Shown here: positions 35,219 to 44,310 of the stretch, one piece after another
How positions within the stretch are numbered: the stretch's first letter is position 1
Layout of the letters: each line of letters begins with the position of its first letter
DNA from: Mycolicibacterium peregrinum
GTDB lineage: Bacteria; Actinomycetota; Actinomycetes; Mycobacteriales; Mycobacteriaceae
NCBI RefSeq assembly: GCF_001665785.1
Contig: NZ_LZSO01000037.1
Span: 1 to 64,000 of the forward strand
Direction of reading: 5' to 3'
Length of the DNA stretch: 64,000 bases
Translations under genes and position numbers: made by a program
Notes under the pieces: generated by a model
What the model was told of the DNA's origin: nothing
The model's database searches: none
Seen by the model: the letters and a program-made list of their open reading frames with translations, nothing else

Positions 35219-38026
35219 TCAGTCGCCCTGTCCGCGGGCCGTCTGCACGTAGGCGGCAAACTGGTCTGGTCCGCCGACAGGGACACACACGCCCAAGGCT
35301 ATGGCGGGGTAGCTCTGTCCAGGCAGTTGGTTCACGTAGAACAAGATCTGACCATCCGAGCCAGCAGGGCGCCAAGGTTCTTGCCCTGCGGCAACAGGTG
35401 GCAGCGGCTGGTTGCGGAAGTAGTAATCGAAGTATTCATCGCCTCGGTATTCGCCAGGCCCGGCATCTGGCTTGTTCGCCCCCCAGGTTCCGCGAATTCC
35501 GCCGTTATCGACTTGTTTTTGAGTGACAGGGATAGCGAAGGGCAATTCAGCCAGTTTTCCTTGGACGGGAGCCCCGCTTCCATATCGGATACCGACCCAG
35601 AAGTTTGGGCGCTCACGGCGCTTAGTCACCAGGTCGGTCTTCGACCACAGCGCATCACGCCGACCAGTCACGAATAGACCGCGGACACGGCGGGATACGC
35701 AGGCGTCCCATAGCCTGAAATACGCCGGGATCGCGTACGGGCAATCCTTGCGAACCGGCGAAGCCGGCGCGCCCTGGGGTTCAGCTGGGCGATACAGGTG
35801 GTAGCCGTCCGGCAGCCCTTGGATCGCATTCACTCGCGCCTCGACCTGTGACCACAACTTGCCTTGCCAATTATCGAGACCCGGCCGGTATGCGTCAAAG
35901 GAAAGTTGGTCAATGAGGTCGGCAGCATCAACAAGTGATAGAGGTTCAGTCAGGATTCGACCACGGAGTCGGCCTCCGGCCGTCACATCGCCTGATACGC
36001 CCTGGGAGAAGAGTTCGTAGACGAGTTTCGTGTTCGGGTCCTCGTTTTCGCCGCTGTTGATGATCGGGACGAAGGGTTTGCGTCCGGGATGTAGCGGCTT
36101 GTTTCCCAGGTTGGCGATCTTGCCTGTGGCGAGGAAGCCCTCGCCCTGCAGCACCACGGGGAGCGGAACATCTGAGGTGTCTAGCATGGACCCCGTGATC
36201 ACGTTGCGAAGCGCCTCATCGACGTCGTGGTAGTCGGCAAAGAAGACGAGTTGGTCTTCCGAGGCGAAGACCCTGCACAGCTCGATGTACTCACCGCGGT
36301 ACCCAAACCAGCGCTGCATCTGCATCTGTGTGTCTGACAGCGGGTTGGCCGAGGTGCGCAAGAAGAGCGTTGTCAGCAGACCTTCCAGAGTCAGTCCGCG
36401 CGCCATGACATTTCCCGAGACAAAAATGGTGGACATATCCAGTGGGGCACGCCACGTCCCGTCGTCGTTCTTTGTCGGCGCGTATTCCGGACGATCATCG
36501 GCTGACGGATCGCTGTTTATCACAGCCACGCGGGTGCCAGGTATGACCTCCGATCTCAGGAGTTCTTTGACTACCTGCCAGTCTGGGATTCCTCGTGGAC
36601 TCGGGGTGTTGAATTCGAGGTGAATAGCTCTGTCGGACGCACGGTACCGATCAACCCAGATCGACCACTTCTCCTCTTCGGCCCCCAACCTGTCTAGGAG
36701 CGTCTGCGAAAGGTAGCATTCACCGGCTTCGAGCTGAGCTCGTGCCTCACCCCGGCTCGCGACTCCGGCCCACATCAGCACGTCTTCGGCAACAGTGAAG
36801 TGGTCGTCTACCTGGGCCGACGGATGTATCAGCATGGCTTGCGGGCTCGGGGCCGCAGCTTCCGCGGCAGTGGCCGACCCGAAACTCTTTCCAGCCGCTT
36901 CGCGTGGCCCCAGTTGACTGCTGGATCGGTGCAGGCGGATCGCGGCTGCGACGAGGAACGCGCGCACCGCGTCTGCCAGATCATCGACCGGATTCGCCGT
37001 GGTTGCACTGCACAAACCAGCGCCGCTGCCCCGGTGGTAGAACGTTTCCCCGCCGGTGTAGTAGTGGCTGAGCCCCATCGGTTCGGTGTAAGTCGACGAC
37101 CTTGGGGACAGTTGGCCGCGGTCGAACGGAGTCCGCAGCGCCGCGAGGAAATCACGCGGCGCCAGAGGATTGTGCCCTTCCTGTAGGAAATTCGCCTGAG
37201 GCGTGGCGGTGTAGCCGACGTACGTCGCGAAAAGGTTATTGGGGGGGATAGGCGACGGAGGCGACCACAGGTCCACAATTGCTCGCGGAATTTGCTTCAG
37301 GTTGCCGAAGATGGGGTCCTGGGACGCCTCAACATTGGCATCAAGGACCGAGCCGTCGTCAGCTTCATCATCTAGCACCAGCATGTGGACAGGGCGGTCC
37401 AGTTTCTGGATTTCAGGGAAGACTGCAGTCTTCAAGCTCTGCCGCAGTGCCTGAAGATGGTTCGCTTGCTTTAAGGCCACCACGATGATCGGCTGGCCGC
37501 TACGGAAAGCCCGTTGGACGGCCACTGGGGTGAACTGATATCGCATCGCGAGCGGCAATGGAGAAGTCGGCGGCGTCTTCGGCACGAGGATGCGGCGTCG
37601 CCGCTTCTCAGCGGACTCAGGCCCTGAATCGAGTTGTTCCTGCGCCCTATCGAGAGTTTGCTGCCACAGTGATAGGCGCGTGCCAGCTAGGATTACGACA
37701 ACGTCGACTCCTCGGTCGAGCGACAACGCAATCGTCCCGAGCATCGATGCCGTCTTACCTGACTGCACTGAGCCCATCACCAAGCCCCGCCTTGCGCGAC
37801 TATCCAGCCATGTGTGGGACGACGGCGGGCCCATACCGAATATGCCGCGGTCCACGATGTACGTGCAATCGACTTCGAGGACGGCGCGCGAAGTCTCGGT
37901 GAAGCCACTCAGACTAGCGCTGTACCGCGCCCACCATGAATCAGCATCATTTGATGCCACGACGGGGTGCGCGTAGACCGTTTCAGTCTGCAAATGACCA
38001 GCGGGCGAAGGCTTATCTGACATCAT
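35219..38026 (-). CDS. Z1-domain NTPase/helicase-like protein of a restriction system
   Basis: The 935-residue product contains a Walker A motif GSVQSGKT at 85-92 and Walker B LVLDDEAD at 216-223, the superfamily II layout of the endonuclease/Z1 family. Later motifs include FATYVGYTATPQANFL, SGNVMARGLTLEGLLTTLFL and RWFGYRGEYIELCRVF, typical of the Z1 domain. Z1 proteins are thought to be the ATP-driven motor of restriction systems with a C5 methyltransferase and a PD-(D/E)XK nuclease. Its start overlaps the DUF262 gene stop (ATGA) and the nuclease gene follows closely. Confidence 0.88.
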   Translation of the reverse strand: MMSDKPSPAGHLQTETVYAHPVVASNDADSWWARYSASLSGFTETSRAVLEVDCTYIVDRGIFGMGPPSSHTWLDSRARRGLVMGSVQSGKTASMLGTIALSLDRGVDVVVILAGTRLSLWQQTLDRAQEQLDSGPESAEKRRRRILVPKTPPTSPLPLAMRYQFTPVAVQRAFRSGQPIIVVALKQANHLQALRQSLKTAVFPEIQKLDRPVHMLVLDDEADDGSVLDANVEASQDPIFGNLKQIPRAIVDLWSPPSPIPPNNLFATYVGYTATPQANFLQEGHNPLAPRDFLAALRTPFDRGQLSPRSSTYTEPMGLSHYYTGGETFYHRGSGAGLCSATTANPVDDLADAVRAFLVAAAIRLHRSSSQLGPREAAGKSFGSATAAEAAAPSPQAMLIHPSAQVDDHFTVAEDVLMWAGVASRGEARAQLEAGECYLSQTLLDRLGAEEEKWSIWVDRYRASDRAIHLEFNTPSPRGIPDWQVVKELLRSEVIPGTRVAVINSDPSADDRPEYAPTKNDDGTWRAPLDMSTIFVSGNVMARGLTLEGLLTTLFLRTSANPLSDTQMQMQRWFGYRGEYIELCRVFASEDQLVFFADYHDVDEALRNVITGSMLDTSDVPLPVVLQGEGFLATGKIANLGNKPLHPGRKPFVPIINSGENEDPNTKLVYELFSQGVSGDVTAGGRLRGRILTEPLSLVDAADLIDQLSFDAYRPGLDNWQGKLWSQVEARVNAIQGLPDGYHLYRPAEPQGAPASPVRKDCPYAIPAYFRLWDACVSRRVRGLFVTGRRDALWSKTDLVTKRRERPNFWVGIRYGSGAPVQGKLAELPFAIPVTQKQVDNGGIRGTWGANKPDAGPGEYRGDEYFDYYFRNQPLPPVAAGQEPWRPAGSDGQILFYVNQLPGQSYPAIALGVCVPVGGPDQFAAYVQTARGQGD

Positions 38027-39906
38027 CTCGGCAAAAGCGACTCGACACCAGATGAACCGAATCGGGTCTTGATCACGGCAGATGCGGCGTACACATCGAC
38101 GCCAAGCAGATCAGCAACAGCCTTTGCAATCTGACCGATGAACACCCATTGGGATCTCGTCTGAGTCTTCTTCGGACGCGCCCACACCGACTCCCCTTCA
38201 CCTTTGCGGGCCGTATCGGACTCTTCAAAAATGGCGCTCGCGGCCGCCTCGACCCGCTCGTCGATCCCGTTGGGGTCCACTGCGCGGGCAAGGGCAATGC
38301 CCACCAAAGACCCGATTAGTTGGAGTTCCTGCCATTTCTGGCCTGACGCACCATCTTTGAACACTGGAGCCCAGAGCTCATCGCCATAGGCAGCGTGAAT
38401 CTTGGCCGAGCCTGCAATCCACTCGAAGAGTGCCGCGACAGTTTCGTCTTTCCGAAGCGGATCGGACCTGTCCTCCTGCACTCTCTTAAGGAGATCGTCA
38501 ATGTGACGGGCTGTTGACGGCAGCCCTTCGCCGCCAGTGTCACCGAGCAACGTGGCAACGACCCATGCGAGAACCTTAGTCCGCCGGTACCGGGTTTCGC
38601 CGAATCCGTAACTTCGCAGTGTTGCCCCAAGGTGCTCAACCTCGGCCCATACATCGGCCAACGAGGGCGCAACACCCGTGGGCAGGTCAGCGTCGCCCGC
38701 AGCGGCGAGAGTCGCACGGGTTAGTTCCAACTCATGGAATATCGCGTTGCGAATCTCTTCGGCGTTAAGGTGCATACCTTGTTTGTTGTACAGGTTGAAC
38801 ACCTCGTGAATCTGTTTCTGATCCGCCCGTTTGTAGAGGATGACAGGTACTCGATATTCAGGGGTGCCCTCGAAGAGATCTTTGATAATGACTCGTTCAT
38901 CGGCAACGTTAATCTCGTTATCGTTGATTTGCGTGAAGTACTTTCCCTGAAAAGCTTCCAGCGGGCCATTGAGTCCCTTATCGCTATTGCGCAACTTGAA
39001 CGGAAAGTAATACTCATCCTCAACTTTGGAAGTGACAGACTGGTGCGTTAAGCTCTTCCACATGCGTTTGAATTTCGGATAGTCGTCCTGAAATGCCTTC
39101 GATAGCTCGCCCGCCCGCTTGTGGTGGGTGTCGGCCTCCTTGACGCGGGCGACGGCATAGGGGTGCTTTCCTACGAATCTCAAGATCGCCGTCAATCGCT
39201 GTTTGCCGTCAACAACCTCGTACGGCAGGGTCGGGTCCTCCGGCTTGAGCAAGATAACCGACGGCAACGGAATGCCGCGCAAAATCGACTCAATAAGCAG
39301 TTGACGAGCAGGGGTCCCCCAGACGTCTCCGCGCTGGTAGGAGGGAGAGAGATTTAGCTTCTTGCCAATAAATTCAAAGATCCTCCAGGTGTCTGCGACC
39401 GCGGATACAGGTTGGAGCGGTTCAGATTCGGCAGTGTCGGGCTCGTCTTCCCAAGCCTCGATCCAGGCCTTCGTCGCCGCGGATCGGCTGCCGGAATTGT
39501 CGTTGTACGCCTCAGCGAAGACATGTTGGAGACGAACTGCCTGGTCGACACGTTCGTACAGCTGACTGAGTCCGGCGATTGTGAGTTGCGGAGTTGCGCC
39601 GGTGGAATCCAGGGCCTTCGCTGGGTCGAGCCCCATCGCCGATACGAGTTCAGCTACGAATGTGTCTGCGCTTTCGGGAAGCTCTTTATCTAGACGGAGC
39701 CACCCTTGGACACCCGCAAGCCGATCCATCCAAGCCCCGGAAGCAAAATCGACTTCCGCCGCATCAAAGGGACCGTCGGACACATCGAATTCCGTTGGTG
39801 TGTCCGCTAGGTCGGAGAGCGTCGCGAGGCGCTCGGCGATGTCAAATTGAAGCTGAGCAGCAGGATCTTCGGGCAGGTCATCGTCAAGGTCGACGGCATC
39901 TGGCAT
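38023..39906 (-). CDS. DUF262 protein with N-terminal extension, in the Z1 operon
   Basis: The 627-residue product has a DUF262 (ParB/Srx-like) core with PSYQRGDVWG at 188-197 and VVDGKQRLTAI at 231-241, the motifs used for nucleotide-dependent DNA processing in GmrS/BrxU-type proteins. It is preceded by about 175 acidic residues without recognised domain and followed by about 390 residues including LYNKQGMHLNAEEIRNAIFH, normal for the family. No HNH (DUF1559/GmrD-like) nuclease motif is evident in the C-terminal part. It lies between the methyltransferase (27-base gap) and the Z1 gene (overlap), so it is part of the same operon. Confidence 0.85.
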   Translation of the reverse strand: MPDAVDLDDDLPEDPAAQLQFDIAERLATLSDLADTPTEFDVSDGPFDAAEVDFASGAWMDRLAGVQGWLRLDKELPESADTFVAELVSAMGLDPAKALDSTGATPQLTIAGLSQLYERVDQAVRLQHVFAEAYNDNSGSRSAATKAWIEAWEDEPDTAESEPLQPVSAVADTWRIFEFIGKKLNLSPSYQRGDVWGTPARQLLIESILRGIPLPSVILLKPEDPTLPYEVVDGKQRLTAILRFVGKHPYAVARVKEADTHHKRAGELSKAFQDDYPKFKRMWKSLTHQSVTSKVEDEYYFPFKLRNSDKGLNGPLEAFQGKYFTQINDNEINVADERVIIKDLFEGTPEYRVPVILYKRADQKQIHEVFNLYNKQGMHLNAEEIRNAIFHELELTRATLAAAGDADLPTGVAPSLADVWAEVEHLGATLRSYGFGETRYRRTKVLAWVVATLLGDTGGEGLPSTARHIDDLLKRVQEDRSDPLRKDETVAALFEWIAGSAKIHAAYGDELWAPVFKDGASGQKWQELQLIGSLVGIALARAVDPNGIDERVEAAASAIFEESDTARKGEGESVWARPKKTQTRSQWVFIGQIAKAVADLLGVDVYAASAVIKTRFGSSGVESLLPR

Positions 39907-39933
39907 GGGAATTATCTCCGGTGGCTTGCGGGA

Positions 39934-41307
39934 TTACGCGACTCGTTTGCGCTTCTTTGTCTTGGCCGGCTTGTTGAGTCCGTCCAGAAGAGGCACGGCG
40001 ATCGCTCGGACCACATGGGCGTTGACCGCGTTGCCTAGCGCCCTGTATGCAGCGAGGTCGTGTGCCGGGAGTGTGATGACGTCAAGGCTCTGCAGTTTGG
40101 CGCACTCTTCGGATGTCATATAACGACGGTGCCCCGCAATCTCAGCGCCCAGAATCGGGATTTGAGTCTGAGTCATCGCGATCAGGCTCGGCGCCGTTGA
40201 CGTTCGCTTGACCCGGACACCCGACGCCCGTACTTGTAACACGTACTTATCGATGTTGCGCTCTTCGCCTTGTGCGTTCCATTCGAACTTCTGGAAACTG
40301 GAATAGAACTCCCATGGCTTCCACTTCTGCAGCCATGGATTAATCCATTTTCGGTTTTCGGTGTAGAACTCCCTGTTCTGCCTGATGAACATCTGCTTCC
40401 AGTGCGGAAACTCGAAGTCTCCAGCGCGACGAGAATGGCTAGGCAGCATTTCGTACTGCTCCGCAATTGATAAATCATCTAGTTCGAACCCGAAATTACC
40501 TCTATAACCGAGTCCACTGAGTCCACGGGATTTGCGTTTTTTCCAAATCGCCTGCGGAGTCTCGTCCACATAGGGGTATGTGGCGCCAAACTCCATCGAC
40601 CATATCGGGAATGACGGAAGTTTCGTCGATTCCGGTGCACGCCTAAGAAAGTCACCCCACATATCGATCGCGCGAAGTGTCGGCTTGGGGATGGCTCGCG
40701 GATTCTCGATATCGCGCCGGATGACGGTGGTGATGTCTGTCGGTTCCTTATGCTTCTCGGGCCACTCGAACCTGTCGAGGCCGTCGACTGAACCCACGAA
40801 GTAAGCGCGCTCGCGGACCTGCGGAACCCCGAACTGATGGGGCGAAAGACGATCGAACTTAACCTGGTACCCGAGGCCCCCGAGTTTCGCGACGATCGTT
40901 TCTCGGGTCTGCCCACCGCGGTGATAGAGGATGTTCGGCACGTTTTCGAGGATGAAGCGCCGCGGGCGCTTGACCCGGAGGATCTCCAGCACTTGGAAGA
41001 ATAGGTGCCCCTGCAGCGTGTGTTCGAACCCCAACTGCTCTCCGGCCTTCGAGAACGGCTGGCACGGAAAGCCAGCGGCGAGCACGTCATGATCGGGAAT
41101 CTCCGCGTCGATAACTCTCGCAGATTTGAGGTCGTTGATGTCCATCCACGCAGCCAGACCGAAGTTTTCAGCGTAAAGCGCGTTAAGTGTCGGTTCCCAC
41201 TCTGCGGCGAATACCCCTTCGCCCCCGAGATCACGAAGCGCCACATGGAAGCCTCCGAGACCGGCGAAGAGATCGATGAAGCGGAACGCCGCCTTCGCCC
41301 TGTGCAA
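39934..41307 (-). CDS. DNA (cytosine-5) methyltransferase
   Basis: The 457-residue product has the ordered C5-methyltransferase motifs: FIDLFAGLGGFHVAL (I), GFPCQPFSKAG (IV) with catalytic Cys82, ENVPNI at 121 (VI), QVRERAYFVG at 163 (VIII), and RALGNAVNAHVV (X) near the C terminus. Between VIII and IX lies a long variable target-recognition region of about 200 residues. It methylates cytosine at C5 and would protect host DNA from the linked restriction genes. It is first in the operon; the codon use looks less GC-extreme than the flanking chromosome, which fits acquisition by transfer. Confidence 0.93.
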   Translation of the reverse strand: MHRAKAAFRFIDLFAGLGGFHVALRDLGGEGVFAAEWEPTLNALYAENFGLAAWMDINDLKSARVIDAEIPDHDVLAAGFPCQPFSKAGEQLGFEHTLQGHLFFQVLEILRVKRPRRFILENVPNILYHRGGQTRETIVAKLGGLGYQVKFDRLSPHQFGVPQVRERAYFVGSVDGLDRFEWPEKHKEPTDITTVIRRDIENPRAIPKPTLRAIDMWGDFLRRAPESTKLPSFPIWSMEFGATYPYVDETPQAIWKKRKSRGLSGLGYRGNFGFELDDLSIAEQYEMLPSHSRRAGDFEFPHWKQMFIRQNREFYTENRKWINPWLQKWKPWEFYSSFQKFEWNAQGEERNIDKYVLQVRASGVRVKRTSTAPSLIAMTQTQIPILGAEIAGHRRYMTSEECAKLQSLDVITLPAHDLAAYRALGNAVNAHVVRAIAVPLLDGLNKPAKTKKRKRVA

Positions 41308-42068
41308 GCCCCCGGTCCTCTCACTCTGCTGATGTTCTTACGGTAATGGTGGGCACCGACAGATACCGGTGGCGGCTCACCACGTCCTCGCCGCCAAATT
41401 CAAGCACGCCTCGGACGCACTCCGGCCAGAATCACGTATGTGTCGCGCGGACTAATTGACGGCGACGCTCGCGAACCGCCACGACCGCGGCGACAAACCA
41501 GCCGGAGGGTGGAGAGCGCTCAGAGCCTTACGCCTGATGTTCACCACGCCGGGCCCACATTCACCCTCTCGCGTACAACGACCACACCGCGCTAACGTCA
41601 CCGCGCGTCACCTAGGTTCGATCGGATCGCTTCAACCACAAAGCCGTAGCTCGTTCCCTGCAATAACTCACGTGGCCAACCCATCAGCGGATTTAGGTGG
41701 ATCTACTCCGACGCCCACGCCCGCGCCGATCGCGTGCCGACGCGATGCGTCTTCACACACGACCCCAGCCTCTACCACTCGTCATCTAAAAGATCGTCCG
41801 ATTCGGCCAACGACGTTTGGCGGCTAAAGCGCCGGACCGCGGCGATGCAGAATCCGCTTGCATCGCCGTAGAGCGCAGACGCGGCACCAGTTCGCCTCCG
41901 TCGGGACTTATTCGATTAGCGTCCGCCAACGTCGTCGCTGCTGCTCGAAGTACGCCTTGCTAGTCAAGCGGCTCTTCCGCAGTGCCGCTACGATCTGGGG
42001 TATTGGCAGAGACACCCGCCGACGATAATGCCCGATGCCGCGCAGAACGGGACGGGCCGCACCTCGGC
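41308..42068. other. Gene-poor stretch upstream of the methyltransferase
   Basis: About 760 bases without a gene I would call. A 123-codon open frame (41456-41827, plus strand) is rich in Thr, Pro, His and Arg, lacks a ribosome-binding site and resembles no family. On the minus strand a frame of about 45 codons ends near 41912 and reads GIGHYRRRVSLPIP and LRKSRLTSKAYFEQQRRRW; it could be a gene fragment. The region must contain the promoter of the restriction operon. Confidence 0.5.
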
Positions 42069-42302
42069 TTAGTTGCCGGGGAAAATTTCCTTAATTAGGT
42101 GGACCAACTCAGCGGCACGAGCCCCGTCGATTTGAATCGTCTGCGAGACCTTGCCGGGAATCTGGCGAGCTTCGGAGCCGTAGGTGTCTAGTTGGAGGAT
42201 CCGTGTTCCGTCAACGTCGAAAGTTCGCCACCCACACAGCACCGGTTTGTGCAATGAGTGTGTACTCGACGGCACAGATGTGAATTCACCAATATATGCC
42301 AT
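42069..42302 (-). CDS. Small conserved protein at the defence-island edge
   Basis: The 77-residue product starts MAYIGEFTSVPSSTHSLHK and contains CGWRTFDVDGTRILQLDTYG and IPGKVSQTIQIDGARAAELV. From memory, this short pattern recurs in actinobacterial genomes near restriction and other defence genes, with no assigned function. The ATG at 42302 gives the conserved length; a longer in-frame extension upstream looks non-coding. It has the same orientation as the Z1 operon, 760 bases upstream. Confidence 0.65.
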   Translation of the reverse strand: MAYIGEFTSVPSSTHSLHKPVLCGWRTFDVDGTRILQLDTYGSEARQIPGKVSQTIQIDGARAAELVHLIKEIFPGN

Positions 42303-42678
42303 GATTCTGTTGCCCCGTTCAAATCTGCTGAACTGTTTGCGCAAATGCACAACCAGCGTCGCATATCGCCGGCACGGCGCCCCGGCCGGGCACCCCGGGT
42401 TGCGGCCCTGGAACGGTCTCTCGCACCTAGTGTTCACCACCGCGTGGGGACGGGTGCGGTGTTCAGGTGTCACCGCGTACATACGCAAGCTGCGCTACGA
42501 CGGATTTCCTCGATTCGATCGATACACAGCCGCGCCCGATCCAGTAATTCCTGCGTCCTGATAAAGAGCCACCGAGAGCCCAGTCTGAGCCCGTGAGGCT
42601 GGCCTCGGCGTTTCGCCTGCGGCCATCTTCACTCGCGATCTGCTAACCGCCACGCCCGGCCTACTCGCCCCGTGTGCT
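42303..42678. other. Intergenic stretch between defence island and detoxification operon
   Basis: Nothing convincing is encoded in these 376 bases. Open frames present are Arg/Pro-rich shadows without ribosome-binding sites. It is the likely right boundary of the acquired island; I see no tRNA gene, insertion sequence or obvious direct repeat in it. Confidence 0.5.
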
Positions 42679-43584
42679 TTACCCCCGCACCGAAACCGGC
42701 ACCGGCATGTGCAGCGCCAGTTGACTTTCGGTGACGACGTCGAACTGAATTGTCTTGATGGGATTGAGCGCTCGTAGGCCATCGGCCATCCGTCCCTGCC
42801 CGATCTGGAGGTCTACACCCCGAGGGAACTGCGCGGTCCCGACCGACAACACATTCGTCTGGCTCAACGTGGAATGCCAGGCACCGCCCAATGGCGTATA
42901 CGACGTCAGCGTCGAAACCCGCTCCCCCGACCCATACTTCACCTGCGGCGGAGTGGGAGCTGACAATGCCAGATCCACGCCGTCGCCATCATTCGCGACG
43001 CGCGCAACGGTCCGGTCCGCATCGATAGACACATCCAGCTCCGCGACCCACTTCGGGAAGCCATACCTGTCATGTCCGCGCACCTGGGCGATCTCGGTGC
43101 TCACCGGCAGCGACAGCACGTACGAGTGCAGGTGATCGTTGGCCAGGCTGCTCACCAGATCGGCGAATCCGGCCTTGCCGTGCCGCGCCGGCCGCACCGC
43201 GATTCCGACGGCGGCCTCGGTGTAGAAGTCGATGTCGCACACGCCGTAGCGGAAGAACATCACCGAGACGATCCCGAGTCCGGGCACAACTTCCAGGGGC
43301 GCAAGCGCTTTCGGCAGCCGCGTGCGGATGTCACGGGATCGAGCCAGCATGACGAGCCGGGCAGTGGAGATGCGGTAGTAGAAGTTCGGCGTCAGCGTCG
43401 GGCCGATCGCCGAGTTGACCTCGGTCTTGGGCAGCTTCCGGAAGAAGTCGACACTGGACACCCGGGGATCACGCGCGACCTCGTCGAGATCGGTCCGCAT
43501 CCGAAACCGGTCATACAGACCACCTTTGGGCACCGTGACCAGATGACCGCCGAGGTCAACCTCGACCACATCCTGAACAGCCAT
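42679..43584 (-). CDS. Acetoacetate decarboxylase-family protein
   Basis: The 301-residue product fits the acetoacetate decarboxylase fold (PF06314): PNFYYRISTARLVML, a long beta-rich core with VMFFRYGVCDIDFYTEAAVG and YVLSLPVSTEIAQVRGHDRYGFPKWVAE in the region where the Schiff-base Lys is found (GFPK). Members include true decarboxylases and aldolase-dehydratase-like enzymes. The start overlaps the DJ-1/PfpI gene stop by one base (TGATG), so they are coupled in a three-gene operon. Confidence 0.78.
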   Translation of the reverse strand: MAVQDVVEVDLGGHLVTVPKGGLYDRFRMRTDLDEVARDPRVSSVDFFRKLPKTEVNSAIGPTLTPNFYYRISTARLVMLARSRDIRTRLPKALAPLEVVPGLGIVSVMFFRYGVCDIDFYTEAAVGIAVRPARHGKAGFADLVSSLANDHLHSYVLSLPVSTEIAQVRGHDRYGFPKWVAELDVSIDADRTVARVANDGDGVDLALSAPTPPQVKYGSGERVSTLTSYTPLGGAWHSTLSQTNVLSVGTAQFPRGVDLQIGQGRMADGLRALNPIKTIQFDVVTESQLALHMPVPVSVRG

Positions 43585-44288
43585 CAGGCCCTCCCCACGT
43601 CAGCCACCAGCCGCTCCGCCAACTTCTCCGAGGACTGCGGGTTCTGCCCGGTGTAGAGATTGCCATCAGCCACGACATGCGGACGCAGCGGTAGCAGTGC
43701 CTTGGAGTAGTCGACGCCGGACTCCTTGAGCTTGTCCTCCAACAACCACGGCGCCTTGCGCCCGAAGCTGTTCAACAGCTCCTCGCGGTTCGACAAACCG
43801 GTCATGCGCCGACCGGCGAACGGCGACGCGCCGTCCGGCCCAGCAGCGGCCAGGATCGCCGCCGGCGCGTGGCACAGCAGCGCGAGCGGCTTGTCGGACT
43901 CCAACCGGCGGGCCAACAGCGCACCGGAGATCGGGTCGTAGGCAAGATCCTCCATCGGGCCGTGCCCGCCGGGATAGAACACCACGTCGTAGTCGTCGGC
44001 GTTCACGGTGTCGAGCGCCACCGGATGCGCCAGCACGTTGGCGATGCTGTCGAGGTAGCGCTTGACCTCCCGGCGCTTCCACGGCATACCACCGGAGATC
44101 CCGAGGCTCAGGTTGTCGAGCGTCGGCGCCTTGCCGCCCGGCGTCGCGACCGTGATCTGCCACCCCGCCTCGGTGAAGATCTGGTGCGGCCGCGCGACCT
44201 CCTCGGCCCAGTACCCCGACGGATGTACCGTGCCGTCGTTGAGTGTCCAGCGGTCGGCCGCCGAGATCACCATCAGTACTTTCGTCAT
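43584..44288 (-). CDS. DJ-1/PfpI-family protein (class I glutamine amidotransferase-like)
   Basis: The 234-residue product has the Hsp31/PfpI fold: VLMVISAADRWTLNDGTVHP near the N terminus, DYDVVFYPGGHGPMEDL, and the nucleophile elbow LLCHAPAA with the conserved Cys followed by His. The SGYWAEEVARPHQIF segment is typical of Hsp31/YdeA-like members. Such proteins act as glyoxalase III, deglycase-like or chaperone enzymes on reactive carbonyls. It lies 22 bases after the Old Yellow Enzyme gene, fitting a carbonyl/electrophile detoxification operon. Confidence 0.85.
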   Translation of the reverse strand: MTKVLMVISAADRWTLNDGTVHPSGYWAEEVARPHQIFTEAGWQITVATPGGKAPTLDNLSLGISGGMPWKRREVKRYLDSIANVLAHPVALDTVNADDYDVVFYPGGHGPMEDLAYDPISGALLARRLESDKPLALLCHAPAAILAAAGPDGASPFAGRRMTGLSNREELLNSFGRKAPWLLEDKLKESGVDYSKALLPLRPHVVADGNLYTGQNPQSSEKLAERLVADVGRA

Positions 44289-44310
44289 GATTGTCTCCTG
44301 TCTCGAGCCG

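Noticed and set aside
39934..41307. Vsr mismatch endonuclease expected beside a Dcm-type methyltransferase
   Set aside because: I checked the flanking stretches on both strands and found no Vsr-like motif; only short fragments are open.
41456..41827. 123-codon frame upstream of the methyltransferase as a possible accessory defence gene
   Set aside because: Thr/Pro/His/Arg-rich, no ribosome-binding site and no recognisable motif; treated as non-coding.
34126..42302. BREX or DISARM system
   Set aside because: No PglZ, BrxL, BrxC or DrmA/DrmB-type gene is present; the gene set fits Z1-type restriction instead.
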